Shown piece after piece: positions 48,182 to 62,024 of a stretch of DNA of 64,000 nucleotides (within the stretch, counting starts at the first letter, position 1; the number at the start of each line of letters is the position of its first letter). The notes below the pieces were generated by a model, which did no database searches, was not told where the DNA came from, and saw only the letters and a list, made by a program, of their open reading frames with translations. Made by a program: the position numbers and the translations under genes. This DNA comes from Mixophyes australis (taxonomy: Eukaryota > Chordata > Amphibia > Anura > Limnodynastidae): NCBI GenBank assembly GCA_036250195.1, contig JAVHZZ010000004.1, positions 317,811,706-317,875,705 of the forward strand, written 5' to 3'.

Positions 48182-50618
48182 TGAGTTCCAAGTTAAACTA
48201 AAATTCCCATGCACTTGTAATCCTTTTATAAGCCTAAACAATACAGTCACCAGCCAATCTGAAGTGAGATGACCTTTTCTTTGTCTTTCCCCAATAGAGG
48301 GGTGGGGCAATCTGGCTTTTAGACAAATGGAGGTGCCTATTTCATTTACATATGCATACAAGACACTCTCTGCATAACAATAGGCATGGCTTGGATGAAA
48401 CTTTCAATCAGATGATTCCAGAGATTCCAAGGAACTTGCTTCCTGTAGATAATTGACATCTTATATACTAAAGATCCTATTGAATTGTAATATTTTTCAA
48501 TGTTATCATAAAACATTAAACATGTGTTGGAAATCTTAAGTTGTAACTAATGTGTAAAGCAATATGGAGAAATACCATATAAAGTATTGGTATATGCTAA
48601 ATGGTGTCCAAATCCTATTGTATATAAGCATTCTAGAACCAGCAAGTGTTCTAGAAGACATCATAACAATGTCCCTAAATCTGAACATTCCAAATATATC
48701 TGTCTAGCAACTATACATTTTGTGGTGCTTTGTTGCAGTAAATAATACTGGCAAATATATGTATGAACAGATTAAAACATTAATCCTTTAAAAATGCTAT
48801 GGATAGAAAGTGTTGTGCCATTAAACAAATATAGTGATGCACCATTTCTAGAGCAGGATGTTTAACATGCCCAAAATAACAACTGAATGCAAGCAAGCTA
48901 AGTATAAGAACTAGATTTTCAAGCTCAAAAATGGTCAAGGGAAGCACTGACGTTAGATTTCTATGTAAATCTAGAAAACCTAAAAGGCAATACAACCCAA
49001 AATAAATATATCCGACTGGAAGATGTTGCCCAATGCCTACAATGCCCAAAACAGGAAGCACTTTCTCACCAGAAATGGAACAAAAGAGAGAGCTTTGTTT
49101 TGGGTGATTTAAGCTTGGAATGAATTTAGATGGATTGTGCTTTGTGGATCGTGCATGCTTTGTGGATCCATCCTGGAAAGCCTTCTTTTTTTGGCAGTTG
49201 TCTTGAGAGATAACTTGTTAATTCCAATGTTGTTGAAGTTAAGTTGCCTATCAGATTTACAGTTTGAAGATAAACACCTAATTTTTCATGTTTTAAGCCC
49301 CATTTACAAAAGCATAAAATTGTTGTCCCTTACATTTTGACACCATACAGACAGGATGAATTTGCATATACAATGCCCTAAACAACACAGCACTGTCCTA
49401 TAAAAGATACACAGGAAAGTGCTTAGTTTAGAGTGTTGAATACATTGTTATTTGCCTGAATTATAGAAAATAAAGGAAATTGACAACATTTCAAGATTTC
49501 CTGCTGCGTTTCCCATCATTCAAACTAGGAAGCATTTCATATAGTTCAGCTCTAATAAAATATGCTGATAACAATTTGCAAATTGAAAAGTCAGAGATTT
49601 CAAAGACGAAAATAAAATGAAATAGTCTCACATGTATCCGATTTCAAAATAAATATATCAGACTGGAAGATGTTGCCCAATGCCTACAATGCCCAAAACA
49701 GGAAGCACTTTCTCACCAGAAATGGAACAAAAGAGAGAGCTTTGTTTTGGGTGATTTAAGCTTGGAATGAATGTAGATGTAAATGTCTTTCCCCAATAGA
49801 GGGGTGGGGCAATCTGGCTTTTAGACAAATGGAGGTGCCTATTTCATTTACATATGCATACAAGACACTCTCTGCATAACAATAGGCATGGCTTGGATGA
49901 AACTTTCAATCAGATGATTCCAGAGATTCCAAGGAACTTGCTTCCTGTAGATAATTGACATCTTATATACTAAAGATCCTATTGAATTGTAATATTTTTT
50001 CAATGTTATCATAAAACATTAAACATGTGTTGGAAATCTTAAGTTGTAACTAATGTGTAAAGCAATATGGAGAAATACCATATAAAGTATTGGTATATGC
50101 TAAATGGTGTCCAAATCCTATTGTATATAAGCATTCTAGAACCAGCAAGTGTTCTAGAAGACATCATAACAATGTCCCTAAATGTATCCGATTTCAAAAT
50201 AAATATATCAGACCAATGCCTACAATGCCCAAAACAGGAAGCACTTTCTCACCAGAAATGGAACAAAAGAGAGAGCTTTGTTTTGGGTGATTTAAGCTTG
50301 GAATGAATGTAGATGTAAATCTGAATATTCAGGAACAATAAATGAAAACAAGTGAGAAAAGCTAAACACATTCATGTCTCTGTAAATATGTTTGCTACAC
50401 TTACTTTATTAGCTCTATTAATTTGAAACCATTGTGGATAAGAATTTACAGTTCCCAGATAAACCAAACAGAAATCACTTAACAATTTGGAAATTGAAAA
50501 TTCAGAGATTTCAAAGACTCAAAAAATGTAATAGTCTTACATGTATCCTCTTTCAAATGGGGTAATTGCTTACCTACAGTCCAGAAGTGGAGCTGTTCTA
50601 ACAGGTTGATCTTCAGTT
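48182..50618. repeat. Unit 26 (2437 bp), C2 head with 536-bp insertion
   Basis: Same class as U25 and directly adjacent to it. Followed by a cagtaacc unit (U27), just as U23 is followed by U24. Confidence 0.95.
49785..50320. repeat. 536-bp complex insertion, unit 26
   Basis: Same junctions and length as in U23 and U25. Chimeric 79-codon frame at 50067-50306. Confidence 0.92.
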
Positions 50619-52519
50619 TGAGTTCCAAGTTAAACTAAAATTCCCATGCACTTGTAATCCTTTTATAAGCCTAAACAATACAGTAACCAGCCAATCTGAA
50701 GTGAGATGACCTTTTCTTTGTCTTTCCCCAATAGAGGGGTGGGGCAATCTGGCTTTTAGACAAATGGAGGTGCCTATTTCATTTACATATGCATACAAGA
50801 CACTCTCTGCATAACAATAGGCATGGCTTGGATGAAACTTTCAATCAGATGATTCCAGAGATTCCAAGGAACTTGCTTCCTGTAGATAATTGACATCTTA
50901 TATACTAAAGATCCTATTGAATTGTAATATTTTTCAATGTTATCATAAAACATTAAACATGTGTTGGAAATCTTAAGTTGTAACTAATGTGTAAAGCAAT
51001 ATGGAGAAATACCATATAAAGCATTGGTATATGCTAAATGGTGTCCAAATCCTATTGTATATAAGCATTCTAGAACCAGCAAGTGTTCTAGAAGACATCA
51101 TAACAATGTCCCTAAATCTGAAAATTCCAAATATATCTGTCTAGCAACTATACATTTTTTGGTGCTTTGTTGCAGTAAATAATACTGGCAAATATATGTA
51201 TGAACAGATTAAAACATTAATCCTTTAAAAATGCTATGGATAGAAAGTGTTGTGCCATTAAACAAATATAGTGATGCACCATTTTTAGAGCAGGATGTTT
51301 AACATGCCCAAAATAACAACTGAATGCAAGCAAGCTAAGTATAAGAACTAGATTTTCAAGCTCAAAAATGGTCAAGGGAAGCACTGACGTTAGATTTTTA
51401 TGTAAATCTAGAAAACCTAAAAGGCAATACAACCCAAAATAAATATATCCGACTGGAAGATGTTGCCCAATGCCTACAATGCCCAAAACAGGAAGCACTT
51501 TCTCACCAGAAATGGAACAAAAGAGAGAGCTTTGTTTTGGGTGATTTAAGCTTGGAATGAATTTAGATGGATTGTGCTTTGTGGATCGTGCATGCTTTGT
51601 GGATCCATCCTGGAAAGCCTTCTTTTTTTGGCAGTTGTCTTGAGAGATAACTTGTTAATTCCAATGTTGTTGAAGTTAAGTTGCCTATCAGATTTACAGT
51701 TTGAAGATAAACACCTAATTTTTCATGTTTTAAGCCCCATTTACAAAAGCATAAAATTGTTGTCCCTTACATTTTGACACCATACAGACAGGATGAATTT
51801 GCATATACAATGCCCTAAACAACACAGCACTGTCCTATAAAAGATACACAGGAAAGTGCTTAGTTTAGAGTGTTGAATACATTGTTATTTGCCTGAATTA
51901 TAGAAAATAAAGGAAATTGACAACATTTCAAGATTTCCTGCTGCGTTTCCCATCATTCAAACTAGGAAGCATTTCATATAGTTCAGCTCTAATAAAATAT
52001 GCTGATAACAATTTGCAAATTGAAAAGTCAGAGATTTCAAAGACGAAAATAAAATGAAATAGTCTCACATGTATCCGATTTCAAAATAAATATATCAGAC
52101 TGGAAGATGTTGCCCAATGCCTACAATGCCCAAAACAGGAAGCACTTTCTCACCAGAAATGGAACAAAAGAGAGAGCTTTGTTTTGGGTGATTTAAGCTT
52201 GGAATGAATGTAGATGTAAATCTGAATATTCAGGAACAATAAATGAAAACAAGTGAGAAAAGCTAAACACATTCATGTCTCTGTAAATATGTTTGCTACA
52301 CTTACTTTATTAGCTCTATTAATTTGAAACCATTGTGGATAAGAATTTACAGTTCCCAGATAAACCAAACAGAAATCACTTAACAATTTGGAAATTGAAA
52401 ATTCAGAGATTTCAAAGACTCAAAAAATGTAATAGTCTTACATGTATCCTCTTTCAAATGGGGTAATTGCTTACCTACAGTCCAGAAGTGGAGCTGTTCT
52501 AACAGGTTGATCTTCAGTT
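50619..52519. repeat. Unit 27 (1901 bp), twin of units 24 and 31
   Basis: cagtaaccagcc, ctgaaaattcc, ctatacatttttt, tatcagactgg, agaaatcac. First member of tetramer copy 1. Confidence 0.95.
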
Positions 52520-54420
52520 TGAGTTCCAAGTTAAACTAAAATTCCCATGCACTTGTAATCCTTTTATAAGCCTAAACAATACAGTCACCAGCCAATCTGA
52601 AGTGAGATGACCTTTTCTTTGTCTTTCCCCAATAGAGGGGTGGGGCAATCTGGCTTTTAGACAAATGGAGGTGCCTATTTCATTTACATATGCATACAAG
52701 ACACTCTCTGCATAACAATAGGCATGGCTTGGATGAAACTTTCAATCAGATGATTCCAGAGATTCCAAGGAACTTGCTTCCTGTAGATAATTGACATCTT
52801 ATATACTAAAGATCCTATTGAATTGTAATATTTTTCAATGTTATCATAAAACATTAAACATGTGTTGGAAATCTTAAGTTGTAACTAATGTGTAAAGCAA
52901 TATGGAGAAATACCATATAAAGTATTGGTATATGCTAAATGGTGTCCAAATCCTATTGTATATAAGCATTCTAGAACCAGCAAGTGTTCTAGAAGACATC
53001 ATAACAATGTCCCTAAATCTGAACATTCCAAATATATCTGTCTAGCAACTATACATTTTGTGGTGCTTTGTTGCAGTGAATAATACTGGCAAATATATGT
53101 ATGAACAGATTAAATTATTAATCCTTTAAAAATGCTATGGGTATAAAGTGTTGTGCCATTAAACAAATATAGTGATGCACCATTTCTAGAGCAGGATGTT
53201 TACCATGCCCAAAATAACAACTGAATGCAAGCAAGCTAAGTATAAGAACTAGATTTTCAAGCTCAAAAATGGTCAAGGGAAGCACTGACGTTAGATTTCT
53301 ATGTAAATCTAGAAAACCTAAAAGGCAATACAACCCAAAATAAATATATCCGACTGGAAGATGTTGCCCAATGCCTACAATGCCCAAAACAGGAAGCACT
53401 TTCTCACCAGAAATGGAACAAAAGAGAGAGCTTTGTTTTGGGTGATTTAAGCTTGGAATGAATTTAGATGGATTGTGCTTTGTGGATCGTGCATGCTTTG
53501 TGGATCCATCCTGGAAAGCCTTCTTTTTTTGGCAGTTGTCTTGAGAGATAACTTGTTAATTCCAATGTTGTTGAAGTTAAGTTGCCTATCAGATTTACAG
53601 TTTGAAGATAAACACCTAATTTTTCATGTTTTAAGCCCCATTTACAAAAGCATAAAATTGTTGTCCCTTACATTTTGACACCATACAGACAGGATGAATT
53701 TGCATATACAATGCCCTAAACAACACAGCACTGTCCTATAAAAGATACACAGGAAAGTGCTTAGTTTAGAGTGTTGAATACATTGTTATTTGCCTGAATT
53801 ATAGAAAATAAAGGAAATTGACAACATTTCAAGATTTCCTGCTGCGTTTCCCATCATTCAAACTAGGAAGCATTTCATATAGTTCAGCTCTAATAAAATA
53901 TGCTGATAACAATTTGCAAATTGAAAAGTCAGAGATTTCAAAGACGAAAATAAAATGAAATAGTCTCACATGTATCCGATTTCAAAATAAATATATCCGA
54001 CTGGAAGATGTTGCCCAATGCCTACAATGCCCAAAACAGGAAGCACTTTCTCACCAGAAATGGAACAAAAGAGAGAGCTTTGTTTTGGGTGATTTAAGCT
54101 TGGAATGAATGTAGATGTAAATCTGAATATTCAGGAACAATAAATGAAAACAAGTGAGAAAAGCTAAACACATTCATGTCTCTGTAAATATGTTTGCTAC
54201 ACTTACTTTATTAGCTCTATTAATTTGAAACCATTGTGGATAAGAATTTACAGTTCCCAGATAAACCAAACAGAAAGCACTTAACAATTTGGAAATTGAA
54301 AAGTCAGAGATTTCAAAGACTCAAAAAATGTAATAGTCTTACATGTATCCTATTTCAAATGGGGTAATTGCTTACCTACAGTCCAGAAGTGGAGCTGTTC
54401 TAACAGGTTGATCTTCAGTT
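52520..54420. repeat. Unit 28 (1901 bp), C2 head, tttaccatg type
   Basis: gcagtgaataat, attaaattatt, gggtataaag, tttaccatgccc, tatccgactgg, agaaagcac. It appears derived from the U17/U22 type by a few added substitutions. Confidence 0.95.
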
Positions 54421-56321
54421 TGAGTTCCAAGTTAAACTAAAATTCCCATGCACTTGTAATCCTTTTATAAGCCTAAACAATACAGTCACCAGCCAATCTG
54501 AAGTGAGATGACCTTTTCTTTGTCTTTCCCCAATAGAGGGGTGGGGCAATCTGGCTTTAAGATAAATGGAGGTGCCTATTTCATTTACATATGCATACAA
54601 GACACTCTCTGCATAACAATAGGCATGGCTTGGATGAAACTTTCAATCAGATGATTCCAGAGATTCCAAGGAACTTGCTTCCTGTAGATAATTGACATCT
54701 TATATACTAAAGATCCTATTGAATTGTAATGTTTTTCAATGTTATCATAAAACATTAAACATGTGTTGGAAATCTTAAGTTGTAACTAATGTGTAAAGCA
54801 ATATGGAGAAATACCATATAAAGCATTGGTATATGCTAAATGGTGTCCAAATCCTATTGTATATAAGCATTCTAGAACCAGCAAGTGTTCTAGAAGACAT
54901 CATAACAATGTCCCTAAATCTGAACATTCCAAATATATCTGTCTAGCAACTATACATTTTTTGGTGCTTTGTTGCAGTAAATAATACTGGCAAATATATG
55001 TATGAACAGATTAAAACATTAATCCTTTAAAAATGCTATGGATAGAAAGTGTTGTGCCATTAAACAAATATAGTGATGCACCATTTTTAGAGCAGGATGT
55101 TTAACATGCCCAAAATAACAACTGAATGCAAGCAAGCTAAGTATAAGAACTAGATTTTCAAGCTCAAAAATGGTCAAGGGAAGCACTGACGTTAGATTTT
55201 TATGTAAATCTAGAAAACCTAAAAGGCAATACAACCCAAAATAAATATATCCGACTGGAAGATGTTGCCCAATGCCTACAATGCCCAAAACAGGAAGCAC
55301 TTTCTCACCAGAAATGGAACAAAAGAGAGAGCTTTGTTTTGGGTGATTTAAGCTTGGAATGAATTTAGATGGATTGTGCTTTGTGGATCGTGCATGCTTT
55401 GTGGATCCATCCTGGAAAGCCTTCTTTTTTTGGCAGTTGTCTTGAGAGATAACTTGTTAATTCCAATGTTGTTGAAGTTAAGTTGCCTATCAGATTTACA
55501 GTTTGAAGATAAACACCTAATTTTTCATGTTTTAAGCCCCATTTACAAAAGCATAAAATTGTTGTCCCTTACATTTTGACACCATACAGACAGGATGAAT
55601 TTGCATATACAATGCCCTAAACAACACAGCACTGTCCTATAAAAGATACACAGGAAAGTGCTTAGTTTAGAGTGTTGAATACATTGTTATTTGCCTGAAT
55701 TATAGAAAATAAAGGAAATTGACAACATTTCAAGATTTCCTGCTGCGTTTCCCATCATTCAAACTAGGAAGCATTTCATATAGTTCAGCTCTAATAAAAT
55801 ATGCTGATAACAATTTGCAAATTGAAAAGTCAGAGATTTCAAAGACGAAAATAAAATGAAATAGTCTCACATGTATCCGATTTCAAAATAAATATATCAG
55901 ACTGGAAGATGTTGCCCAATGCCTACAATGCCCAAAACAGGAAGCACTTTCTCACCAGAAATGGAACAAAAGAGAGAGCTTTGTTTTGGGTGATTTAAGC
56001 TTGGAATGAATGTAGATGTAAATCTGAATATTCAGGAACAATAAATGAAAACAAGTGAGAAAAGCTAAACACATTCATGTCTCTGTAAATATGTTTGCTA
56101 CACTTACTTTATTAGCTCTATTAATTTGAAACCATTGTGGATAAGAATTTACAGTTCCCAGATAAACCAAACAGAAATCACTTAACAATTTGGAAATTGA
56201 AAATTCAGAGATTTCAAAGACTCAAAAAATGTAATAGTCTTACATGTATCCTCTTTCAAATGGGGTAATTGCTTACCTACAGTCCAGAAGTGGAGCTGTT
56301 CTAACAGGTTGATCTTCAGTT
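54421..56321. repeat. Unit 29 (1901 bp), Y head / T3 tail
   Basis: aagataaatgg, taatgttttt, ctatacatttttt, gcaccattttt, tatcagactgg, agaaatcac. Same class as U21 and U33. Confidence 0.95.
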
Positions 56322-58222
56322 TGAGTTCCAAGTTAAACTAAAATTCCCATGCACTTGTAATCCTTTTATAAGCCTAACCAATACAGTCACCAGCCAATCT
56401 GAAGTGAGATGACCTTTTCTTTGTCTTTCCCCAATAGAGGGGTGGGGCAATCTGGCTTTTAGACAAATGGAGGTGCCTATTTCATTTACATATGCATACA
56501 AGACACTCTCTGCATAACAATAGGCATGGCTTGGATGAAACTTTCAATCAGATGATTCCAGAGATTCCAAGGAACTTGCTTCCTGTAGATAATTGACATC
56601 TTATATACTAAAGATCCTATTGAATTGTAATATTTTTCAATGTTATCATAAAACATTAAACATGTGTTGGAAATCTTAAGTTGTAACTAATGTGTAAAGC
56701 AATATGGAGAAATACCATATAAAGTATTGGTATATGCTAAATGGTGTCCAAATCCTATTGTATATAAGCATTCTAGAACCAGCAAGTGTTCTAGAAGACA
56801 TCATAACAATGTCCCTAAATCTGAACATTCCAAATATATCTGTCTAGCAACTATACATTTTGTGGTGCTTTGTTGCAGTGAATAATACTGGCAAATATAT
56901 GTATGAACAGATTAAATTATTAATCCTTTAAAAATGCTATGGGTATAAAGTGTTGTGCCATTAAACAAATATAGTGATGCACCATTTCTAGAGCAGGATG
57001 TTTACCATGCCCAAAATAACAACTGAATGCAAGCAAGCTAAGTATAAGAACTAGATTTTCAAGCTCAAAAATGGTCAAGGGAAGCACTGACGTTAGATTT
57101 CTATGTAAATCTAGAAAACCTAAAAGGCAATACAACCCAAAATAAATATATCCGACTGGAAGATGTTGCCCAATGCCTACAATGCCCAAAACAGGAAGCA
57201 CTTTCTCACCAGAAATGGAACAAAAGAGAGAGCTTTGTTTTGGGTGATTTAAGCTTGGAATGAATTTAGATGGATTGTGCTTTGTGGATCGTGCATGCTT
57301 TGTGGATCCATCCTGGAAAGCCTTCTTTTTTTGGCAGTTGTCTTGAGAGATAACTTGTTAATTCCAATGTTGTTGAAGTTAAGTTGCCTATCAGATTTAC
57401 AGTTTGAAGATAAACACCTAATTTTTCATGTTTTAAGCCCCATTTACAAAAGCATAAAATTGTTGTCCCTTACATTTTGACACCATACAGACAGGATGAA
57501 TTTGCATATACAATGCCCTAAACAACACAGCACTGTCCTATAAAAGATACACAGGAAAGTGCTTAGTTTAGAGTGTTGAATACATTGTTATTTGCCTGAA
57601 TTATAGAAAATAAAGGAAATTGACAACATTTCAAGATTTCCTGCTGCGTTTCCCATCATTCAAACTAGGAAGCATTTCATATAGTTCAGCTCTAATAAAA
57701 TATGCTGATAACAATTTGCAAATTGAAAAGTCAGAGATTTCAAAGACGAAAATAAAATGAAATAGTCTCACATGTATCCGATTTCAAAATAAATATATCC
57801 GACTGGAAGATGTTGCCCAATGCCTACAATGCCCAAAACAGGAAGCACTTTCTCACCAGAAATGGAACAAAAGAGAGAGCTTTGTTTTGGGTGATTTAAG
57901 CTTGGAATGAATGTAGATGTAAATCTGAATATTCAGGAACAATAAATGAAAACAAGTGAGAAAAGCTAAACACATTCATGTCTCTGTAAATATGTTTGCT
58001 ACACTTACTTTATTAGCTCTATTAATTTGAAACCATTGTGGATAAGAATTTACAGTTCCCAGATAAACCAAACAGAAATCACTTAACAATTTGGAAATTG
58101 AAAATTCAGAGATTTCAAAGACTCAAAAAATGTAATAGTCTTACATGTATCCTCTTTCAAATGGGGTAATTGCTTACCTACAGTCCAGAAGTGGAGCTGT
58201 TCTAACAGGTTGATCTTCAGTT
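56322..58222. repeat. Unit 30 (1901 bp), C2 head with cctaaccaat, tttaccatg type
   Basis: The head has cctaaccaat (usual cctaaacaat) near 56376. Otherwise like U28, but with agaaatcac in the tail. The start of U34 shares cctaaccaat. Confidence 0.95.
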
Positions 58223-60123
58223 TGAGTTCCAAGTTAAACTAAAATTCCCATGCACTTGTAATCCTTTTATAAGCCTAAACAATACAGTAACCAGCCAATC
58301 TGAAGTGAGATGACCTTTTCTTTGTCTTTCCCCAATAGAGGGGTGGGGCAATCTGGCTTTTAGACAAATGGAGGTGCCTATTTCATTTACATATGCATAC
58401 AAGACACTCTCTGCATAACAATAGGCATGGCTTGGATGAAACTTTCAATCAGATGATTCCAGAGATTCCAAGGAACTTGCTTCCTGTAGATAATTGACAT
58501 CTTATATACTAAAGATCCTATTGAATTGTAATATTTTTCAATGTTATCATAAAACATTAAACATGTGTTGGAAATCTTAAGTTGTAACTAATGTGTAAAG
58601 CAATATGGAGAAATACCATATAAAGCATTGGTATATGCTAAATGGTGTCCAAATCCTATTGTATATAAGCATTCTAGAACCAGCAAGTGTTCTAGAAGAC
58701 ATCATAACAATGTCCCTAAATCTGAAAATTCCAAATATATCTGTCTAGCAACTATACATTTTTTGGTGCTTTGTTGCAGTAAATAATACTGGCAAATATA
58801 TGTATGAACAGATTAAAACATTAATCCTTTAAAAATGCTATGGATAGAAAGTGTTGTGCCATTAAACAAATATAGTGATGCACCATTTTTAGAGCAGGAT
58901 GTTTAACATGCCCAAAATAACAACTGAATGCAAGCAAGCTAAGTATAAGAACTAGATTTTCAAGCTCAAAAATGGTCAAGGGAAGCACTGACGTTAGATT
59001 TTTATGTAAATCTAGAAAACCTAAAAGGCAATACAACCCAAAATAAATATATCCGACTGGAAGATGTTGCCCAATGCCTACAATGCCCAAAACAGGAAGC
59101 ACTTTCTCACCAGAAATGGAACAAAAGAGAGAGCTTTGTTTTGGGTGATTTAAGCTTGGAATGAATTTAGATGGATTTTGCTTTGTGGATCGTGCATGCT
59201 TTGTGGATCCATCCTGGAAAGCCTTCTTTTTTTGGCAGTTGTCTTGAGAGATAACTTGTTAATTCCAATGTTGTTGAAGTTAAGTTGCCTATCAGATTTA
59301 CAGTTTGAAGATAAACACCTAATTTTTCATGTTTTAAGCCCCATTTACAAAAGCATAAAATTGTTGTCCCTTACATTTTGACACCATACAGACAGGATGA
59401 ATTTGCATATACAATGCCCTAAACAACACAGCACTGTCCTATAAAAGATACACAGGAAAGTGCTTAGTTTAGAGTGTTGAATACATTGTTATTTGCCTGA
59501 ATTATAGAAAATAAAGGAAATTGACAACATTTCAAGATTTCCTGCTGCGTTTCCCATCATTCAAACTAGGAAGCATTTCATATAGTTCAGCTCTAATAAA
59601 ATATGCTGATAACAATTTGCAAATTGAAAAGTCAGAGATTTCAAAGACGAAAATAAAATGAAATAGTCTCACATGTATCCGATTTCAAAATAAATATATC
59701 AGACTGGAAGATGTTGCCCAATGCCTACAATGCCCAAAACAGGAAGCACTTTCTCACCAGAAATGGAACAAAAGAGAGAGCTTTGTTTTGGGTGATTTAA
59801 GCTTGGAATGAATGTAGATGTAAATCTGAATATTCAGGAACAATAAATGAAAACAAGTGAGAAAAGCTAAACACATTCATGTCTCTGTAAATATGTTTGC
59901 TACACTTACTTTATTAGCTCTATTAATTTGAAACCATTGTGGATAAGAATTTACAGTTCCCAGATAAACCAAACAGAAATCACTTAACAATTTGGAAATT
60001 GAAAATTCAGAGATTTCAAAGACTCAAAAAATGTAATAGTCTTACATGTATCCTCTTTCAAATGGGGTAATTGCTTACCTACAGTCCAGAAGTGGAGCTG
60101 TTCTAACAGGTTGATCTTCAGTT
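58223..60123. repeat. Unit 31 (1901 bp), twin of unit 27
   Basis: cagtaaccagcc and ctgaaaattcc as in U27. Private atggattttg (59178 g to t). First member of tetramer copy 2. Confidence 0.95.
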
Positions 60124-62024
60124 TGAGTTCCAAGTTAAACTAAAATTCCCATGCACTTGTAATCCTTTTATAAGCCTAAACAATACAGTCACCAGCCAAT
60201 CTGAAGTGAGATGACCTTTTCTTTGTCTTTCCCCAATAGAGGGGTGGGGCAATCTGGCTTTTAGACAAATGGAGGTGCCTATTTCATTTACATATGCATA
60301 CAAGACACTCTCTGCATAACAATAGGCATGGCTTGGATGAAACTTTCAATCAGATGATTCCAGAGATTCCAAGGAACTTGCTTCCTGTAGATAATTGACA
60401 TCTTATATACTAAAGATCCTATTGAATTGTAATATTTTTCAATGTTATCATAAAACATTAAACATGTGTTGGAAATCTTAAGTTGTAACTAATGTGTAAA
60501 GCAATATGGAGAAATACCATATAAAGTATTGGTATATGCTAAATGGTGTCCAAATCCTATTGTATATAAGCATTCTAGAACCAGCAAGTGTTCTAGAAGA
60601 CATCATAACAATGTCCCTAAATCTGAACATTCCAAATATATCTGTCTAGCAACTATACATTTTGTGGTGCTTTGTTGCAGTGAATAATACTGGCAAATAT
60701 ATGTATGAACAGATTAAATTATTAATCCTTTAAAAATGCTATGGGTATAAAGTGTTGTGCCATTAAACAAATATAGTGATGCACCATTTCTAGAGCAGGA
60801 TGTTTACCATGCCCAAAATAACAACTGAATGCAAGCAAGCTAAGTATAAGAACTAGATTTTCAAGCTCAAAAATGGTCAAGGGAAGCACTGACGTTAGAT
60901 TTCTATGTAAATCTAGAAAACCTAAAAGGCAATACAACCCAAAATAAATATATCCGACTGGAAGATGTTGCCCAATGCCTACAATGCCCAAAACAGGAAG
61001 CACTTTCTCACCAGAAATGGAACAAAAGAGAGAGCTTTGTTTTGGGTGATTTAAGCTTGGAATGAATTTAGATGGATTGTGCTTTGTGGATCGTGCATGC
61101 TTTGTGGATCCATCCTGGAAAGCCTTCTTTTTTTGGCAGTTGTCTTGAGAGATAACTTGTTAATTCCAATGTTGTTGAAGTTAAGTTGCCTATCAGATTT
61201 ACAGTTTGAAGATAAACACCTAATTTTTCATGTTTTAAGCCCCATTTACAAAAGCATAAAATTGTTGTCCCTTACATTTTGACACCATACAGACAGGATG
61301 AATTTGCATATACAATGCCCTAAACAACACAGCACTGTCCTATAAAAGATACACAGGAAAGTGCTTAGTTTAGAGTGTTGAATACATTGTTATTTGCCTG
61401 AATTATAGAAAATAAAGGAAATTGACAACATTTCAAGATTTCCTGCTGCGTTTCCCATCATTCAAACTAGGAAGCATTTCATATAGTTCAGCTCTAATAA
61501 AATATGCTGATAACAATTTGCAAATTGAAAAGTCAGAGATTTCAAAGACGAAAATAAAATGAAATAGTCTCACATGTATCCGATTTCAAAATAAATATAT
61601 CCGACTGGAAGATGTTGCCCAATGCCTACAATGCCCAAAACAGGAAGCACTTTCTCACCAGAAATGGAACAAAAGAGAGAGCTTTGTTTTGGGTGATTTA
61701 AGCTTGGAATGAATGTAGATGTAAATCTGAATATTCAGGAACAATAAATGAAAACAAGTGAGAAAAGCTAAACACATTCATGTCTCTGTAAATATGTTTG
61801 CTACACTTACTTTATTAGCTCTATTAATTTGAAACCATTGTGGATAAGAATTTACAGTTCCCAGATAAACCAAACAGAAAGCACTTAACAATTTGGAAAT
61901 TGAAAAGTCAGAGATTTCAAAGACTCAAAAAATGTAATAGTCTTACATGTATCCTATTTCAAATGGGGTAATTGCTTACCTACAGTCCAGAAGTGGAGCT
62001 GTTCTAACAGGTTGATCTTCAGTT
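60124..62024. repeat. Unit 32 (1901 bp), twin of unit 28
   Basis: gcagtgaataat, gggtataaag, tttaccatgccc, tatccgactgg, agaaagcac. Confidence 0.95.

Larger units (their letters stand above)
50619..58222. repeat. Tetrameric higher-order repeat, copy 1 (U27-U30, 7604 bp)
   Basis: Order: cagtaacc unit, tttaccatg unit, Y unit, cctaaccaat unit. The same order restarts at 58223, exactly 4 x 1901 bp later, and runs to the window end. Tails also match by position (agaaatcac, agaaagcac, agaaatcac, agaaatcac). The copies differ at least at 59178 (g to t). Confidence 0.88.
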
